Origin: Bdellovibrionaceae bacterium UBA2339
Lineage (GTDB): Bacteria; Bdellovibrionota; Bdellovibrionia; Bdellovibrionales; JAMPXM01
NCBI GenBank assembly: GCA_002344785.1
Contig: DDUL01000032.1
Location: forward strand, 1 to 54,072
Reading direction: 5' to 3'
Length of the DNA stretch: 54,072 bases
A program made the position numbers and the translations under genes. How positions within the stretch are numbered: position 1 is the stretch's first letter; the number at the start of each line of letters is the position of its first letter. The notes under the pieces were generated by a model. That model worked only from the letters and a program-made list of their open reading frames with translations, made no database searches and was not told the DNA's origin. Positions 7,863 to 15,935 of the stretch are shown here, in pieces.

Positions 7863-8869
7863 GCGCTCTCCTTTCGCCGAGGTCGCCAATCCGCTCGCCA
7901 CAAATACTCCAGCATACAATTCACGGCCAAGCCACCCAGCAGATGCCACATGAAGTGCGAGCCATGTGGCCACACTTCAATGTGATGATGGGCGATGTGC
8001 ACATCCAGTTGCCGAAAGCCGATGGCGCTTGCCATGACGAGGCCTCCGGCCACAAGCCACCGCCGAGCGCCTTGGGCCTCGGGCCGTCGCGCATGCAAGA
8101 TCAGCGGCAGCAAATTGGCGATCACCAAACTGGCATAGGACAAAGAAATCAAGGTGACCGGTTCCCACGAGGACCACAGCTCCGCAGCCGCGTTCAGCGC
8201 CATGAGTGTGAGACTGAGCGAGGCAAAGATCGAAAGTCCTAACTTGTTTCCAAAAAGTCTCGTCCAAAGAAAGCCGGCCACGCCGAGCGCGAGGACATAG
8301 ATCGGAATCCAATCGAGAAGGTACCAAAACTCGTGGCTGCGAGTGGCGTGGTAAACAGTTCCACCGATGAAACTCGCGAACATGATCGGCAATCCCCAGC
8401 GCGCGACCGGATAAGGTCCGTGTTCGCGATTTCTTCGCCACCATCGCCACATAATCCATAAAAAAATAAAATTGCTGATTGTATTCAGTGGTTCGACGAC
8501 AGGTGGATGACCCAGCACGGTTTCTGTGTAAATTGGTCCCGAATCACCAACTTGAAAATGTCGCGGCACTAATTCGCCCAGCGAATTGATGAAGTTGATG
8601 AGATGTCCCAGCTCGGCCCAGGCCGCCGACATCAGCGAAGAGGTCCAAGAACATGCTGAAACATTCTCGAGATCTGCAAAGCTCAGCACCGAGCCTGCAT
8701 CGCCCGGGTGAAGCCATCGACTTAAAAGCCCAGAATCTGGGTTCGAGAGCCAAGCCTCGGCCGCCAGATCCCACGAGCAGAGAAAATTCCTCAGGGTCCG
8801 CGCGATCAGCAGCGGTCCCGCCATCCAAACAGCGCAAAAGCAAAGCGCAGCCAGCGACGCAATCGACAT
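7859..8869 (-). CDS. Ceramidase-like membrane hydrolase (CREST superfamily)
   Basis: This 336-residue protein has about seven membrane helices after a longer N-terminal part. ATG 8869 has GAGGAG nine bases upstream; a second possible start is ATG 8632. The metal-site pattern of the CREST/alkaline-ceramidase superfamily is present: E-P-L-N-T-I-S-N-F in the first core helix, then a histidine in GGTVYHATRS. These are followed by an aspartate in LLDWIPIY and HIEVWPHGSHFMWHLLGG near the end, which supplies the H-x-x-x-H pair. Such enzymes hydrolyse amide bonds in sphingolipid-like lipids. It forms a two-gene operon with the thioesterase-like gene and is divergent from folE with a 119-base shared promoter region. 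The class is well supported; the substrate is inferred. Confidence 0.78.
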   Translation of the reverse strand: MSIASLAALCFCAVWMAGPLLIARTLRNFLCSWDLAAEAWLSNPDSGLLSRWLHPGDAGSVLSFADLENVSACSWTSSLMSAAWAELGHLINFINSLGELVPRHFQVGDSGPIYTETVLGHPPVVEPLNTISNFIFLWIMWRWWRRNREHGPYPVARWGLPIMFASFIGGTVYHATRSHEFWYLLDWIPIYVLALGVAGFLWTRLFGNKLGLSIFASLSLTLMALNAAAELWSSWEPVTLISLSYASLVIANLLPLILHARRPEAQGARRWLVAGGLVMASAIGFRQLDVHIAHHHIEVWPHGSHFMWHLLGGLAVNCMLEYLWRADWRPRRKESA

Positions 8870-8988
8870 CGGGGTTGACTCCTCGGGCGGGCCCTGGAAA
8901 GTCTGTTTCGGCTCGCGTTGATTCGCAATCCTTTATTCAAAGCCCCGGCGACTCGCGTAGCACCCACACCCCTCGGGAGGGACTGAGT

Positions 8989-9732
8989 TTGTCTCGACAG
9001 AAAGCGGATAAATACCAAAGGACCACATCCAAGCGGGCCACGAACGCCCCGGCGGCCATTTTGCGCGGCAACTCAAAGTCTCAGCCGGTCGAGAGACTTG
9101 ATCAGGATTGGCTGCAAGCCGTTCTGCCCTCGCCACAAAAGTCCAATGGGCTGAGCGACGAGCAAAAACGCGAGCGAATCGCCGCTTGCTTTGCTGAGAT
9201 CATGGAGACCTTGGGTCTAGACTTAAGCGATGACTCTTTGGCGGATTCACCTCGTCGAATGGCGAAGATGTATGTGGACGAGATTTTTTCAGGTCTCAAT
9301 CCCCATAATGTTCCCAAGATCACCTTGATGAAGAACAGCATGAACTACGATCAGATGATCGTCGTTCGCGACATCAACGTGATGTCGACCTGTGAGCATC
9401 ACTTTCAGACCATTCATGGCACGGCCGTGGTCGCCTATATTCCGACGAAAAAGGTCATTGGACTTTCGAAAATCAATCGCATCGTCGACTTCTTTTCGCG
9501 ACGCCCACAAGTGCAAGAGCGTCTCACCAAACAAATTGCCGATGCGCTGCAGATTTTGCTTGAGACCCCGCACATCGCCGTGTCGATTCGCGCCAAGCAC
9601 TACTGCGTGATCGCGCGAGGCATTCGCGACACAGGCTCAGAGACATCAACCTCGGATCTGCGTGGCGACTTCCGTGAAGACTTGGCGACTCGCGACGAGT
9701 TTCTTGCGGCGGCGGCATCGACGCCTCGGTGA
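8989..9732 (+). CDS. folE: GTP cyclohydrolase I
   Basis: FolE converts GTP to 7,8-dihydroneopterin triphosphate, the first step of folate and pterin synthesis. I choose TTG 8989 because GGGAGG lies eight bases upstream and the resulting 247 residues fit the family. The frame is open to 8653, but that would run across the start of the divergent ceramidase-like gene. The zinc and active-site residues are visible: TCEHHF (about residues 133-138), RAKHYCV (about 202-208), then ARGIRDTGSETSTS. The QERLTKQIADAL helix of the tunnelling fold is also present. The first 50 residues are a basic, low-complexity extension. Downstream come the 16-bp repeat array and a strong terminator, so it is monocistronic. 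Confidence 0.95.
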   Translation: MSRQKADKYQRTTSKRATNAPAAILRGNSKSQPVERLDQDWLQAVLPSPQKSNGLSDEQKRERIAACFAEIMETLGLDLSDDSLADSPRRMAKMYVDEIFSGLNPHNVPKITLMKNSMNYDQMIVVRDINVMSTCEHHFQTIHGTAVVAYIPTKKVIGLSKINRIVDFFSRRPQVQERLTKQIADALQILLETPHIAVSIRAKHYCVIARGIRDTGSETSTSDLRGDFREDLATRDEFLAAAASTPR

Positions 9733-9764
9733 TTCACAGCAAGTTCGGGGCAAAGATGCGATCG

Positions 9765-9828
9765 CGACGCCTATCCGTCGCAACGCCTATCCGTCGCAAC
9801 GCCTATCCGTCGCAACGCCTATCCGTCG
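9765..9828. repeat. 16-bp direct repeat array, four copies
   Basis: CAACGCCTATCCGTCG is repeated head to tail four times; the first copy has G for A at its second position. A fifth partial copy (CGACGCC) runs to 9835. The array lies between the folE stop and the terminator, outside any gene. Identical copies indicate recent expansion or selection as repeated binding sites. Confidence 0.92.
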
Positions 9829-9840
9829 CGACGCCAATAA

Positions 9841-9876
9841 AAACGCCGAAGGCCAGTTGGACCTTCGGCGTTTTTT
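9841..9876. terminator. Bidirectional rho-independent terminator between folE and the 36-residue basic protein gene
   Basis: A ten-pair stem, AACGCCGAAGG with CCTTCGGCGTT, encloses a nine-base loop. It is followed on the plus strand by TTTTTT, and on the minus strand by TTTTTATT. It can therefore end transcripts of the convergent folE gene and of the small gene at 9924. Confidence 0.92.
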
Positions 9877-9923
9877 CGATCACGTGTGGCGGGACTTGAT
9901 TCCGCCATCTTCACAATCCGCGA

Positions 9924-10034
9924 TCAGCGCTTTTTCTTTCGACCTGTCAGACTCTTTTTCTTAGCCAAGCGGCGCTTGTGATGCTTGTTAGCAGGACGCT
10001 TTTTCTTTGCTGCGGTTTTTTTCTTCTTTGCCAT
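9924..10034 (-). CDS. 36-residue lysine/arginine-rich small protein
   Basis: This reading frame is shorter than usual gene-finding limits. ATG 10034 is preceded by AAGGAG at a seven-base spacing, and the frame ends with TGA at 9924-9926. The product starts MAKKKKTAAKKKRP, contains NKHHKRRLAKKK and ends GRKKKR. About 19 of 36 residues are Lys or Arg and none is acidic. This composition fits binding to nucleic acid, as in ribosome-associated peptides of the Thx kind or histone H1-like tails. I cannot name a family. It has its own terminator (9841-9876) and is divergent from the deacylase gene at 10206. The strong ribosome binding site and the matching terminator make it a convincing gene. Confidence 0.75.
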   Translation of the reverse strand: MAKKKKTAAKKKRPANKHHKRRLAKKKSLTGRKKKR

Positions 10035-10205
10035 CTTGCGGCTCCTTTTCGCTGTCGCGACCGACTTGTTGTCGCCAGTTTTATGCTCTTCGACTCAATC
10101 CAAACCAAATTTCAAACCAAAGACGGGTTCTGACTTGATCACGACGTCCGGCCAAGTTGCAGTTGTCGCTTGCCGCCGCCTCTTTACGCATTATCAAATC
10201 AAAGT

Positions 10206-10916
10206 ATGTCGCAAAAGCAAGCTCCTCCAACTCGGTCCGAGGAAATCACTCACACTCCCTCTGCTCACAAGCGTGACTTGAATCCCGATCTTCCCCGCCC
10301 CGAAGCTCGCCCGGATGAACCACGCGGACGAAGGCATCTGCGTGAGCTCGGCCATAGATTCCGCGATCATGTCTTTGAGTATGTCGAAAAAGGTGGCACG
10401 TCCTACTCCTCAATGGCCATCGGCGCTGAGGAACACGCCGTCATCAAAACTTTAGTTTTTCAGATCGCTCCGATCGCGGGATCAAATCTGCCAACAGAGT
10501 TCGCGAGCTTTGATGGACACATCATGGTTCTGATGCATGGAGATTGGAACGTCGACACACAAGCTTTGCTTGCGCATCTGCATCGGCAGCTGGAGAAGGA
10601 TGCGGACTCAAAGGCTGAGATCGGAACGCACTCAACACCTGGCAACATGAGATCGACCCAGCGTCTTCGCAAGGTGGCGGCAGCCGACCCTCAACAGGCG
10701 GAAAAGTGGACGGGATATCGAGTGGGCGGCACAGCGCCCTTTGCGTTAGCAAATGCACTGCCGATCTATGTCGAGGCCAGCGTCCTCAAGTTACCGCGGA
10801 TTTGGATCAATGCCGGAGCCCGAGGCCACTTGCTCGAGATGGAAACTTCAACCTTAACGAGCACGCTTCAGCTTCAGCCAATTCGCGCTGGCAAGCCACG
10901 CGCTCCGCGAGTTTAA
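10206..10916 (+). CDS. YbaK/EbsC-family aminoacyl-tRNA deacylase
   Basis: This 236-residue cytoplasmic protein belongs to the family that clears mischarged tRNA, for example Cys-tRNA(Pro). The domain covers about residues 50-225. GGTSYSSMAIGAEEHAVIKTLVF holds the conserved strand and helix, and YRVGGTAPFALANALPIYVEASVL matches the G-G-x-x-P-x-G region of the family (here GGTAPFA, with Ala where Gly is usual). INAGARGHLLEM near the end is also typical. ATG 10206 is the first plausible start, with only a weak ribosome binding site. The first 35 residues are a polar Pro/Arg/Glu-rich extension not found in E. coli YbaK. It is divergent from the 36-residue basic protein gene. The family is clear; the tRNA specificity is not. 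Confidence 0.87.
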   Translation: MSQKQAPPTRSEEITHTPSAHKRDLNPDLPRPEARPDEPRGRRHLRELGHRFRDHVFEYVEKGGTSYSSMAIGAEEHAVIKTLVFQIAPIAGSNLPTEFASFDGHIMVLMHGDWNVDTQALLAHLHRQLEKDADSKAEIGTHSTPGNMRSTQRLRKVAAADPQQAEKWTGYRVGGTAPFALANALPIYVEASVLKLPRIWINAGARGHLLEMETSTLTSTLQLQPIRAGKPRAPRV

Positions 10917-11004
10917 GTTTTCTGAATTGACGTCCTTGGCTCGCCGATTCGCCGTGGATCGGCTATTCTAGGAGAGCCCGCAAACCACCTCGAGAAATTC
11001 ACGC

Positions 11005-12312
11005 ATGCGAAAGAGTTTTGGCACACGCTCCATCGAACTTTTGAGCCTGGCCGCGCGAGTCGGCGCGCGCGAGGCCGCGCAGCGCTGGCTTGGCCCCGCC
11101 CATCCCGACGCAAAATCGACGGAGGCCTCGCGCCTCAAACAAGCTCAAGCCATCGTTGAAAGCCTCTCTCAACTCAAAGGCGCGGCGATGAAGGTCGGGC
11201 AGCTTCTCAGCATCGATGCGGGAGATTATTTTCCGCCGGAGGCGATTGAAGTCTTGTCGCGCCTGCAAGCACAAGCCGAGCCTGTTCCCTTCAGCCAACT
11301 CGAGCCCGTGCTCATTGAAGATTTGGGTTTGGAGCGCTTTCGCGATTTCAAAAATCTCAATCGCGCGCCTGTGGCCTCGGCCAGCATTGGCCAAGTACAT
11401 CGCGCGGAACTCCACGGCGAAAGCGTCGCACTCAAAATCCAATATCCGGGTGTGGCCGAGTCCATCGATGCTGATGTGAATATTGTCCGCAAGCTTGGGC
11501 AAACTCTGGCGCAGCTGAGCGGCCGGCAAGAGATCGAGCTTGCGCCTGTGTTTGAGGAATTGCGCCGCGTGCTCCATCAAGAGGCGGACTATAGAATTGA
11601 GTTGCAGGCCTTGGCCGATTATCGCCGCCATGCCGAAGGGCTTGACGGAATTCGCGTGCCCTTGGCGATCGAGTCGCATAGCGGCCGTCGCGTGCTGACC
11701 ATGTCGTGGGAAAATGGCGTGAGCCTTGATGATTGGATGCGCTCGAAGCCGCCACTGGCTCGACGAGAACGATTGGCGCGCGCCATGCTCGATCTCTTCT
11801 GTCGCGAATTCTTTGTTTGGGGTCTGGTGCAAACAGATCCCAACTTCGCTAACTTTCTCATCTCTCAGCGCGATGAGCTGATCTTGCTCGATTTCGGCGC
11901 CACACTTCGCTACGACGAAGACTTCCGTCAAGACTACACTCGGTTCCTGCGCACGATGGGCGGATTGAATCGCGAGGACATTTGGGCCGAGGGCATTCGC
12001 TTTGGCTTACTTGATGAACGCGAAGGGGCGGAGGCGCGCGAGAACTTCTATCAACTGATGTGTTGCTCGGTTGAGCCCTTTTTTGTATCGCGGCAACCCT
12101 TTGCGTTTGAGGACATCGACTACGCTCGCCGCACTCGAGAGGCCGGACAGAAGTTCGCCATGAGCCTCAAGTACTCGGCTCCTCCGCATCGTATTTTGTT
12201 TTTACACCGCAAACTGGGTGGGCTGTTCAATTTCGTCAAACGTCTCGATGTGAGACTGGATCTCACGGAGTTTTGGCAAAGAATGGTCGGCGGCGAGTTA
12301 CCCGCGCGTTGA
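11005..12312 (+). CDS. ABC1/AarF atypical kinase, COQ8-like
   Basis: This is a 435-residue UbiB/COQ8-family protein, a protein-kinase-like ATPase linked to quinone biosynthesis. Visible motifs are the family-specific KGAAMKVGQLLSID (about residues 57-70) and the Ala-rich nucleotide loop VASASIGQVHRAEL, followed by VALKIQYPGV with the ATP lysine. Next come the glutamate in EADYRIELQAL, the catalytic loop QTDPNFANFLI (about 275) and the metal-binding LLDFGAT (about 295). QTDPN with DFGAT matches eukaryotic COQ8/ADCK3 better than E. coli UbiB. Unlike UbiB it has no obvious C-terminal membrane helices. It stands alone between the deacylase and lipoprotein genes. The family is certain; the role in quinone synthesis is inferred. 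Confidence 0.92.
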   Translation: MRKSFGTRSIELLSLAARVGAREAAQRWLGPAHPDAKSTEASRLKQAQAIVESLSQLKGAAMKVGQLLSIDAGDYFPPEAIEVLSRLQAQAEPVPFSQLEPVLIEDLGLERFRDFKNLNRAPVASASIGQVHRAELHGESVALKIQYPGVAESIDADVNIVRKLGQTLAQLSGRQEIELAPVFEELRRVLHQEADYRIELQALADYRRHAEGLDGIRVPLAIESHSGRRVLTMSWENGVSLDDWMRSKPPLARRERLARAMLDLFCREFFVWGLVQTDPNFANFLISQRDELILLDFGATLRYDEDFRQDYTRFLRTMGGLNREDIWAEGIRFGLLDEREGAEARENFYQLMCCSVEPFFVSRQPFAFEDIDYARRTREAGQKFAMSLKYSAPPHRILFLHRKLGGLFNFVKRLDVRLDLTEFWQRMVGGELPAR

Positions 12313-12494
12313 GCGCGATGTCTTAGCCTGTCGGTTAATTTGCGATCGCTTGCCTTGAAACACGGAGTGCATCAAAGCGAGACGTCGAACTCGTATCCGA
12401 AATCCTGTCATTCGACAGATGTCAGCCGCTCAGACAAGCGTAAAATCAGTTGGAGCTGGCATCACGATTGTAATGTGAGTCGCGTGGGGGGACC

Positions 12495-13709
12495 ATGCGA
12501 GCAGCGATTTCGGTCGTGTCCGACACACTGAGATCCGTTTCAGCGCGAGGGGGGGCTTTGGCGCTGACAACGTGTCTGGTACTCAGTTACCAAAACTGCT
12601 CGCGGGTCCACTTTTCTCCTGTGGTCGATGCGCCATCCGTTGCTTTAGGTCCGGTTGAAAAACCAGAGATGGGCTCTTGCGGCTTTGAAGGCACAACAGC
12701 TTATGATCCAACTTTGTTCGACGGCGCCCACGGAAGCCCTGATCAATACGTCAGCGACTTCACTCGATATATAGAGAACATCCTTCTTCAGAGTCCGAAC
12801 CCGGCACCAGGACTTCGAGCGCCCACACTCCGCTTTGCCTCGGGTGAAGTGCGCCCCACCGACACCGATGTCTTCGATCGACAAAGCAGCTTCAGCTCGC
12901 CGATCTTCGAAGACCACTGGGTGCGCCGAGCGCGAGTCCTCCGCATGCGCAACGTCGTCGGAAACCTATGGTCGAGCCGCGTGGACCGCGTCGAAGAGCT
13001 GCGGAATCAATTCGCCAACAACCTCATCCGCGTTTGGGCCAAAGACATCGATCGCGTGGAAGATCTTGATGTGTTTCCTGCCGATCTCATGAACGCCAAC
13101 GATCCGCAAAGCTATCTGGGTTTTGGCAACTACCGAATGACCGCCATCGCCTTGCGAGCGGATCGAATTCGTCGCGCTTATGATCTGACTCCGTGGGCGG
13201 GCTCCCTGACTGTTGTGGCTCGCCAAATTGATCAACTGACGGATGCTAATGCTCTGCACGCCTGCATCGGCTTTCATAGCGCAACAAAGATTGAAAACAT
13301 CGTCTCGCCGTTGATCCGCCTGCAAGGCAACGCCAATCGCGAAGGTGATTTGGCCTTTGCTCATCAAATTATTGGTTTACGCGCTCGCACCTATGGCATG
13401 GGCACTTCGCTGGGGACTGCAGAATCTGAGTTCGTACAAAGTTTGACAAACTTCGCCGAAGCCATTCTCGGTGCGGAACGCGGGATCGAGATCATTGAAA
13501 TGCGAATTGATGAACTGAGCCATTTGCAGGCACCCATGACCTTACTTCGCGGAGTTGAAGTCACGTATGCGCACGACATCGTCGGTGATCTGATCGTCTC
13601 CGATGGTTCTGTGATTCATCGGCTTGAAAACTTAAGTGGCCGCCTCATTCTACGAAAGAACGGCGTAGTTCACAGCATTCCTGATGGCGTGGAAGTGATT
13701 CGCGAATAA
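12495..13709 (+). CDS. Secreted lipoprotein with SYQNC-type signal peptide
   Basis: This 404-residue envelope protein has unknown function. ATG 12495 follows GGGGGGA by two bases. Residues 1-36 are a signal sequence ending CLVLSYQNCSRVHF, nearly identical around the cysteine to the protein encoded at 333-1136 (LSYQNCSRANF). The mature region is about 365 residues and mostly soluble. It has alternating helices and loops, a few Cys residues, and a C-terminal strand-rich part (VIHRLENLSGRLILRKNGVVHSIP) that could form a beta sandwich. No domain is recognised. It lies alone between the COQ8-like kinase and a convergent SGNH gene. Lipidation at the SYQNC cysteine is inferred. Confidence 0.8.
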   Translation: MRAAISVVSDTLRSVSARGGALALTTCLVLSYQNCSRVHFSPVVDAPSVALGPVEKPEMGSCGFEGTTAYDPTLFDGAHGSPDQYVSDFTRYIENILLQSPNPAPGLRAPTLRFASGEVRPTDTDVFDRQSSFSSPIFEDHWVRRARVLRMRNVVGNLWSSRVDRVEELRNQFANNLIRVWAKDIDRVEDLDVFPADLMNANDPQSYLGFGNYRMTAIALRADRIRRAYDLTPWAGSLTVVARQIDQLTDANALHACIGFHSATKIENIVSPLIRLQGNANREGDLAFAHQIIGLRARTYGMGTSLGTAESEFVQSLTNFAEAILGAERGIEIIEMRIDELSHLQAPMTLLRGVEVTYAHDIVGDLIVSDGSVIHRLENLSGRLILRKNGVVHSIPDGVEVIRE

Positions 13710-13829
13710 GAATCGAGGCTTATCACTTCATCGCGTTCGGACGGCTCGTCTCATTGAGCCTCCATCGCCATCGGATCAGCCGCGCATCGAGCGCGCATTG
13801 AACGCGAAACTGATTTTCGGCGTTTCCCT

Positions 13830-13854
13830 GGGCCAAGGATCGGCCCCTCTTTTC
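13830..13854 (+). terminator. Possible weak terminator after the 12495-13709 gene
   Basis: GGGCC (13830-13834) pairs with GGCCC (13842-13846) around a seven-base loop and is followed by CTCTTTT. The stem is short, but its position between two convergent genes is right. Confidence 0.35.
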
Positions 13855-13865
13855 ATCCCTCAGTC

Positions 13866-15722
13866 TTACCGCTTGCTCGCGTCGATTCTTTCCAGAATTG
13901 GCTGCAATTCACGATCAAGAATTTCCGCAAGCCGAGCATATCCGAGCTCATTGAGATGATCATCGTGAGGGCCATACTGAGTGAGGTAAAAACTCTCTCG
14001 CGATCTCGGTGGCTTCTGCTTCATCGCAAAAGCCTTTTGCAGCTCTTGGCAAGTGTCAATCCATGGAAGCCTTTGATTTTCGGCGAACTGCTTCAACCAC
14101 GGATCAAGGATCCGACAGACGCGATCACCGCTGGGGCTCCGATATGGCGGATACCCCTGCAGTACAAGCTGAGCACCTTTGGACTCGGTAATTTTCAAAA
14201 TCGCATGCAGATCGTGCTCAATCCACTCTCGCCACTCCGCCTCGCTAAAGTCCACATACAGTGCCGAGGCCTCTGGCCTCCACGACACAAGCTGCGCTTG
14301 GGCGCGATCGAACTCAACCAGCACATCCTGCGGGGCTTTTTGGCTCAGCAGGTTCCGAAAATGTCCGGGGGCAAACTGCGCGCTCAATGGATTGGCTTTT
14401 TGAAATTCAATGAGCAGCTTGAGAAAGTCCGTCCAACGACCGTCCTCGATCAGTTCCTGCAAAACGAGTTGCGCCGCTAGGGAATGTGTCGGGTCGACGC
14501 TCAAGACTTGCTGATAGAGACTGATGCGCTGTTGGCGAGTGAGCCTTTCAAGCGACCCAAGCTTGAGCATCCAATGATAGACAGCGCTCCATTCCGATGC
14601 GGCTTCGATGCTCTCGCGCAGAGACTGCCAAGCTTTCGAGCGCGAAGTCCCTGTTGAATTCTCTGTTGATGTCTCTCGACCTGCTGGATCTCCACCCGCA
14701 TCTTGTTTCTCTTGTTCTGAGCCACGGGCCGAGTGATTTGCCGCGCGATGGGCTCTCGCCCAAAGACGCTCAGCCGTCAGTAACCACGCCACGGCGTCGG
14801 CTTGCGAATGGGGCGCAGCCTGCGTAACGCAAGCTTTGCCGGGTGCCTGAAGTCTTGTGAGCTGCTGCTGTTGTTGAAGAAAGACTTGCTCGAGTTCGCT
14901 TTCAAGCTGGGCGAGCGTCTTCGCATGAGTGCCTTGAAGGTCCGCCTCGAGCTCTAGGCGCAAAAACTCGAGCTTGGATTTCCAACGACACAGCTGAGTC
15001 TCGGGAAGTTGAGGGTGCAGCCTCTGCGCGCGCCGAAGATCATCGAGGTACAAACTCCCCCACTCTTGCGGCGCAAAATTTCCTGGGCCGCGATAGTTCG
15101 GTTCGACAATCCCAAGAGCGCGCCACGCTCGAGCGTCCGAATCTCGATGACGAAGCCACAACAAACTCAAGAAATTGAAAAGGCGCGAGCGACTTTGCAA
15201 AGTTCCCAGAATGCCACTTCGGCCCACGCCTCGATTTTCGCCAAGTGCTGCCTCTTTGCCGACTCTGTTCCAAAGATTCGGCTCGCCCACCATCGCCACC
15301 ACGAGCTTTGCCCCTGTTTCATCAAGCCAGGTTGGCAATGCTTCACGAATCTGCGTGGAGTTATAGTTGGTGCGCCCCAAATTGAGTGCGCGCCATGCGC
15401 TTTCGCGCGCCCTCCAACGAGCGTCCAACTGTACCGGAAAGCTTTTACTGATCGGCAAACCAGCACCGCGAGTGTGAGAGTTGCCCACAAAAATGACTCG
15501 AGATTCGAGTTGGCCAAGCGCACTCGGCGATTCAAGGATCTGAGAGGGGCCAGTGGCTTGCGGAGCTAGGGAGGATCTTGGCGTTCGCGTCGGCTCTTCA
15601 CGATCATGCCAAGCCGCCGCTCCCCAGAGCAAAACCTCAGCGACGAGCGCAACAACAATGATGCCCAAGCTCATGGCCGTCAGAGCCCGCGCCACACGCT
15701 GCAATCGGGAGTCGCCACTCAT
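13866..15722 (-). CDS. Membrane-anchored SGNH-type hydrolase
   Basis: This is a 618-residue protein with one N-terminal helix (about residues 8-35), so the body is periplasmic. ATG 15722 is used; an in-frame GTG at 15746 is possible, and neither has a clear ribosome binding site. The SGNH blocks are far apart. RVIFVGNSHTRGAGLP (about residue 77) carries the nucleophilic Ser, with GNS replacing the usual GDS. VAMVGEPNLWNR supplies the block III Asn, and PHDDHLNELGYARLAEIL (about 586) supplies the Asp-His pair. Between them is an insert of about 330 residues with a glutamine run, a polar linker and helical repeats. Such enzymes act as O-acyl hydrolases or transferases on cell-surface glycans. 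The long insert is unusual; the substrate is unknown. Confidence 0.8.
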   Translation of the reverse strand: MSGDSRLQRVARALTAMSLGIIVVALVAEVLLWGAAAWHDREEPTRTPRSSLAPQATGPSQILESPSALGQLESRVIFVGNSHTRGAGLPISKSFPVQLDARWRARESAWRALNLGRTNYNSTQIREALPTWLDETGAKLVVAMVGEPNLWNRVGKEAALGENRGVGRSGILGTLQSRSRLFNFLSLLWLRHRDSDARAWRALGIVEPNYRGPGNFAPQEWGSLYLDDLRRAQRLHPQLPETQLCRWKSKLEFLRLELEADLQGTHAKTLAQLESELEQVFLQQQQQLTRLQAPGKACVTQAAPHSQADAVAWLLTAERLWARAHRAANHSARGSEQEKQDAGGDPAGRETSTENSTGTSRSKAWQSLRESIEAASEWSAVYHWMLKLGSLERLTRQQRISLYQQVLSVDPTHSLAAQLVLQELIEDGRWTDFLKLLIEFQKANPLSAQFAPGHFRNLLSQKAPQDVLVEFDRAQAQLVSWRPEASALYVDFSEAEWREWIEHDLHAILKITESKGAQLVLQGYPPYRSPSGDRVCRILDPWLKQFAENQRLPWIDTCQELQKAFAMKQKPPRSRESFYLTQYGPHDDHLNELGYARLAEILDRELQPILERIDASKR

Positions 15723-15896
15723 GAAGTTAAATTTATAGAAGCTCACGCTGCTAGGCTAGCGCCGGGTTGTGCTTGCAGGCTAGCGCAAATTCATAAGCCA
15801 CTTGCCCGATTCATGGCGAGATCTGGCTCGAGCTTGCGCGCGAAAACAGGCGCATGAACAGGTGTGTGACTTTGCGCGCGATCTGGCGTGTGAGTT

Positions 15897-15914
15897 GGCG
15901 CCCACGCGGGCGCC
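15897..15914. other. GC-rich hairpin between two minus-strand genes
   Basis: GGCGCCC and GGGCGCC form a perfect seven-base stem around a four-base loop, 22 bases beyond the stop of the large lipoprotein gene. No T-run follows on the minus strand, so it is not a standard terminator. It may slow transcription or protect the upstream message. Confidence 0.4.
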
Positions 15915-15935
15915 GCCGACACGCCTCAGTCCAAT

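Noticed and set aside
8653..8988. N-terminal extension of the folE frame by 112 codons
   Set aside because: It is low-complexity, would overlap the start of the divergent ceramidase-like gene, and lacks a ribosome binding site, while TTG 8989 has GGGAGG eight bases upstream.
9765..9828. CRISPR array
   Set aside because: The copies are directly adjacent without spacers and no cas gene is near.
15750..15792. Repeated GGCTAGCGC motifs as attachment sites
   Set aside because: Two short copies 28 bases apart without an integrase gene or tRNA; chance similarity is sufficient.
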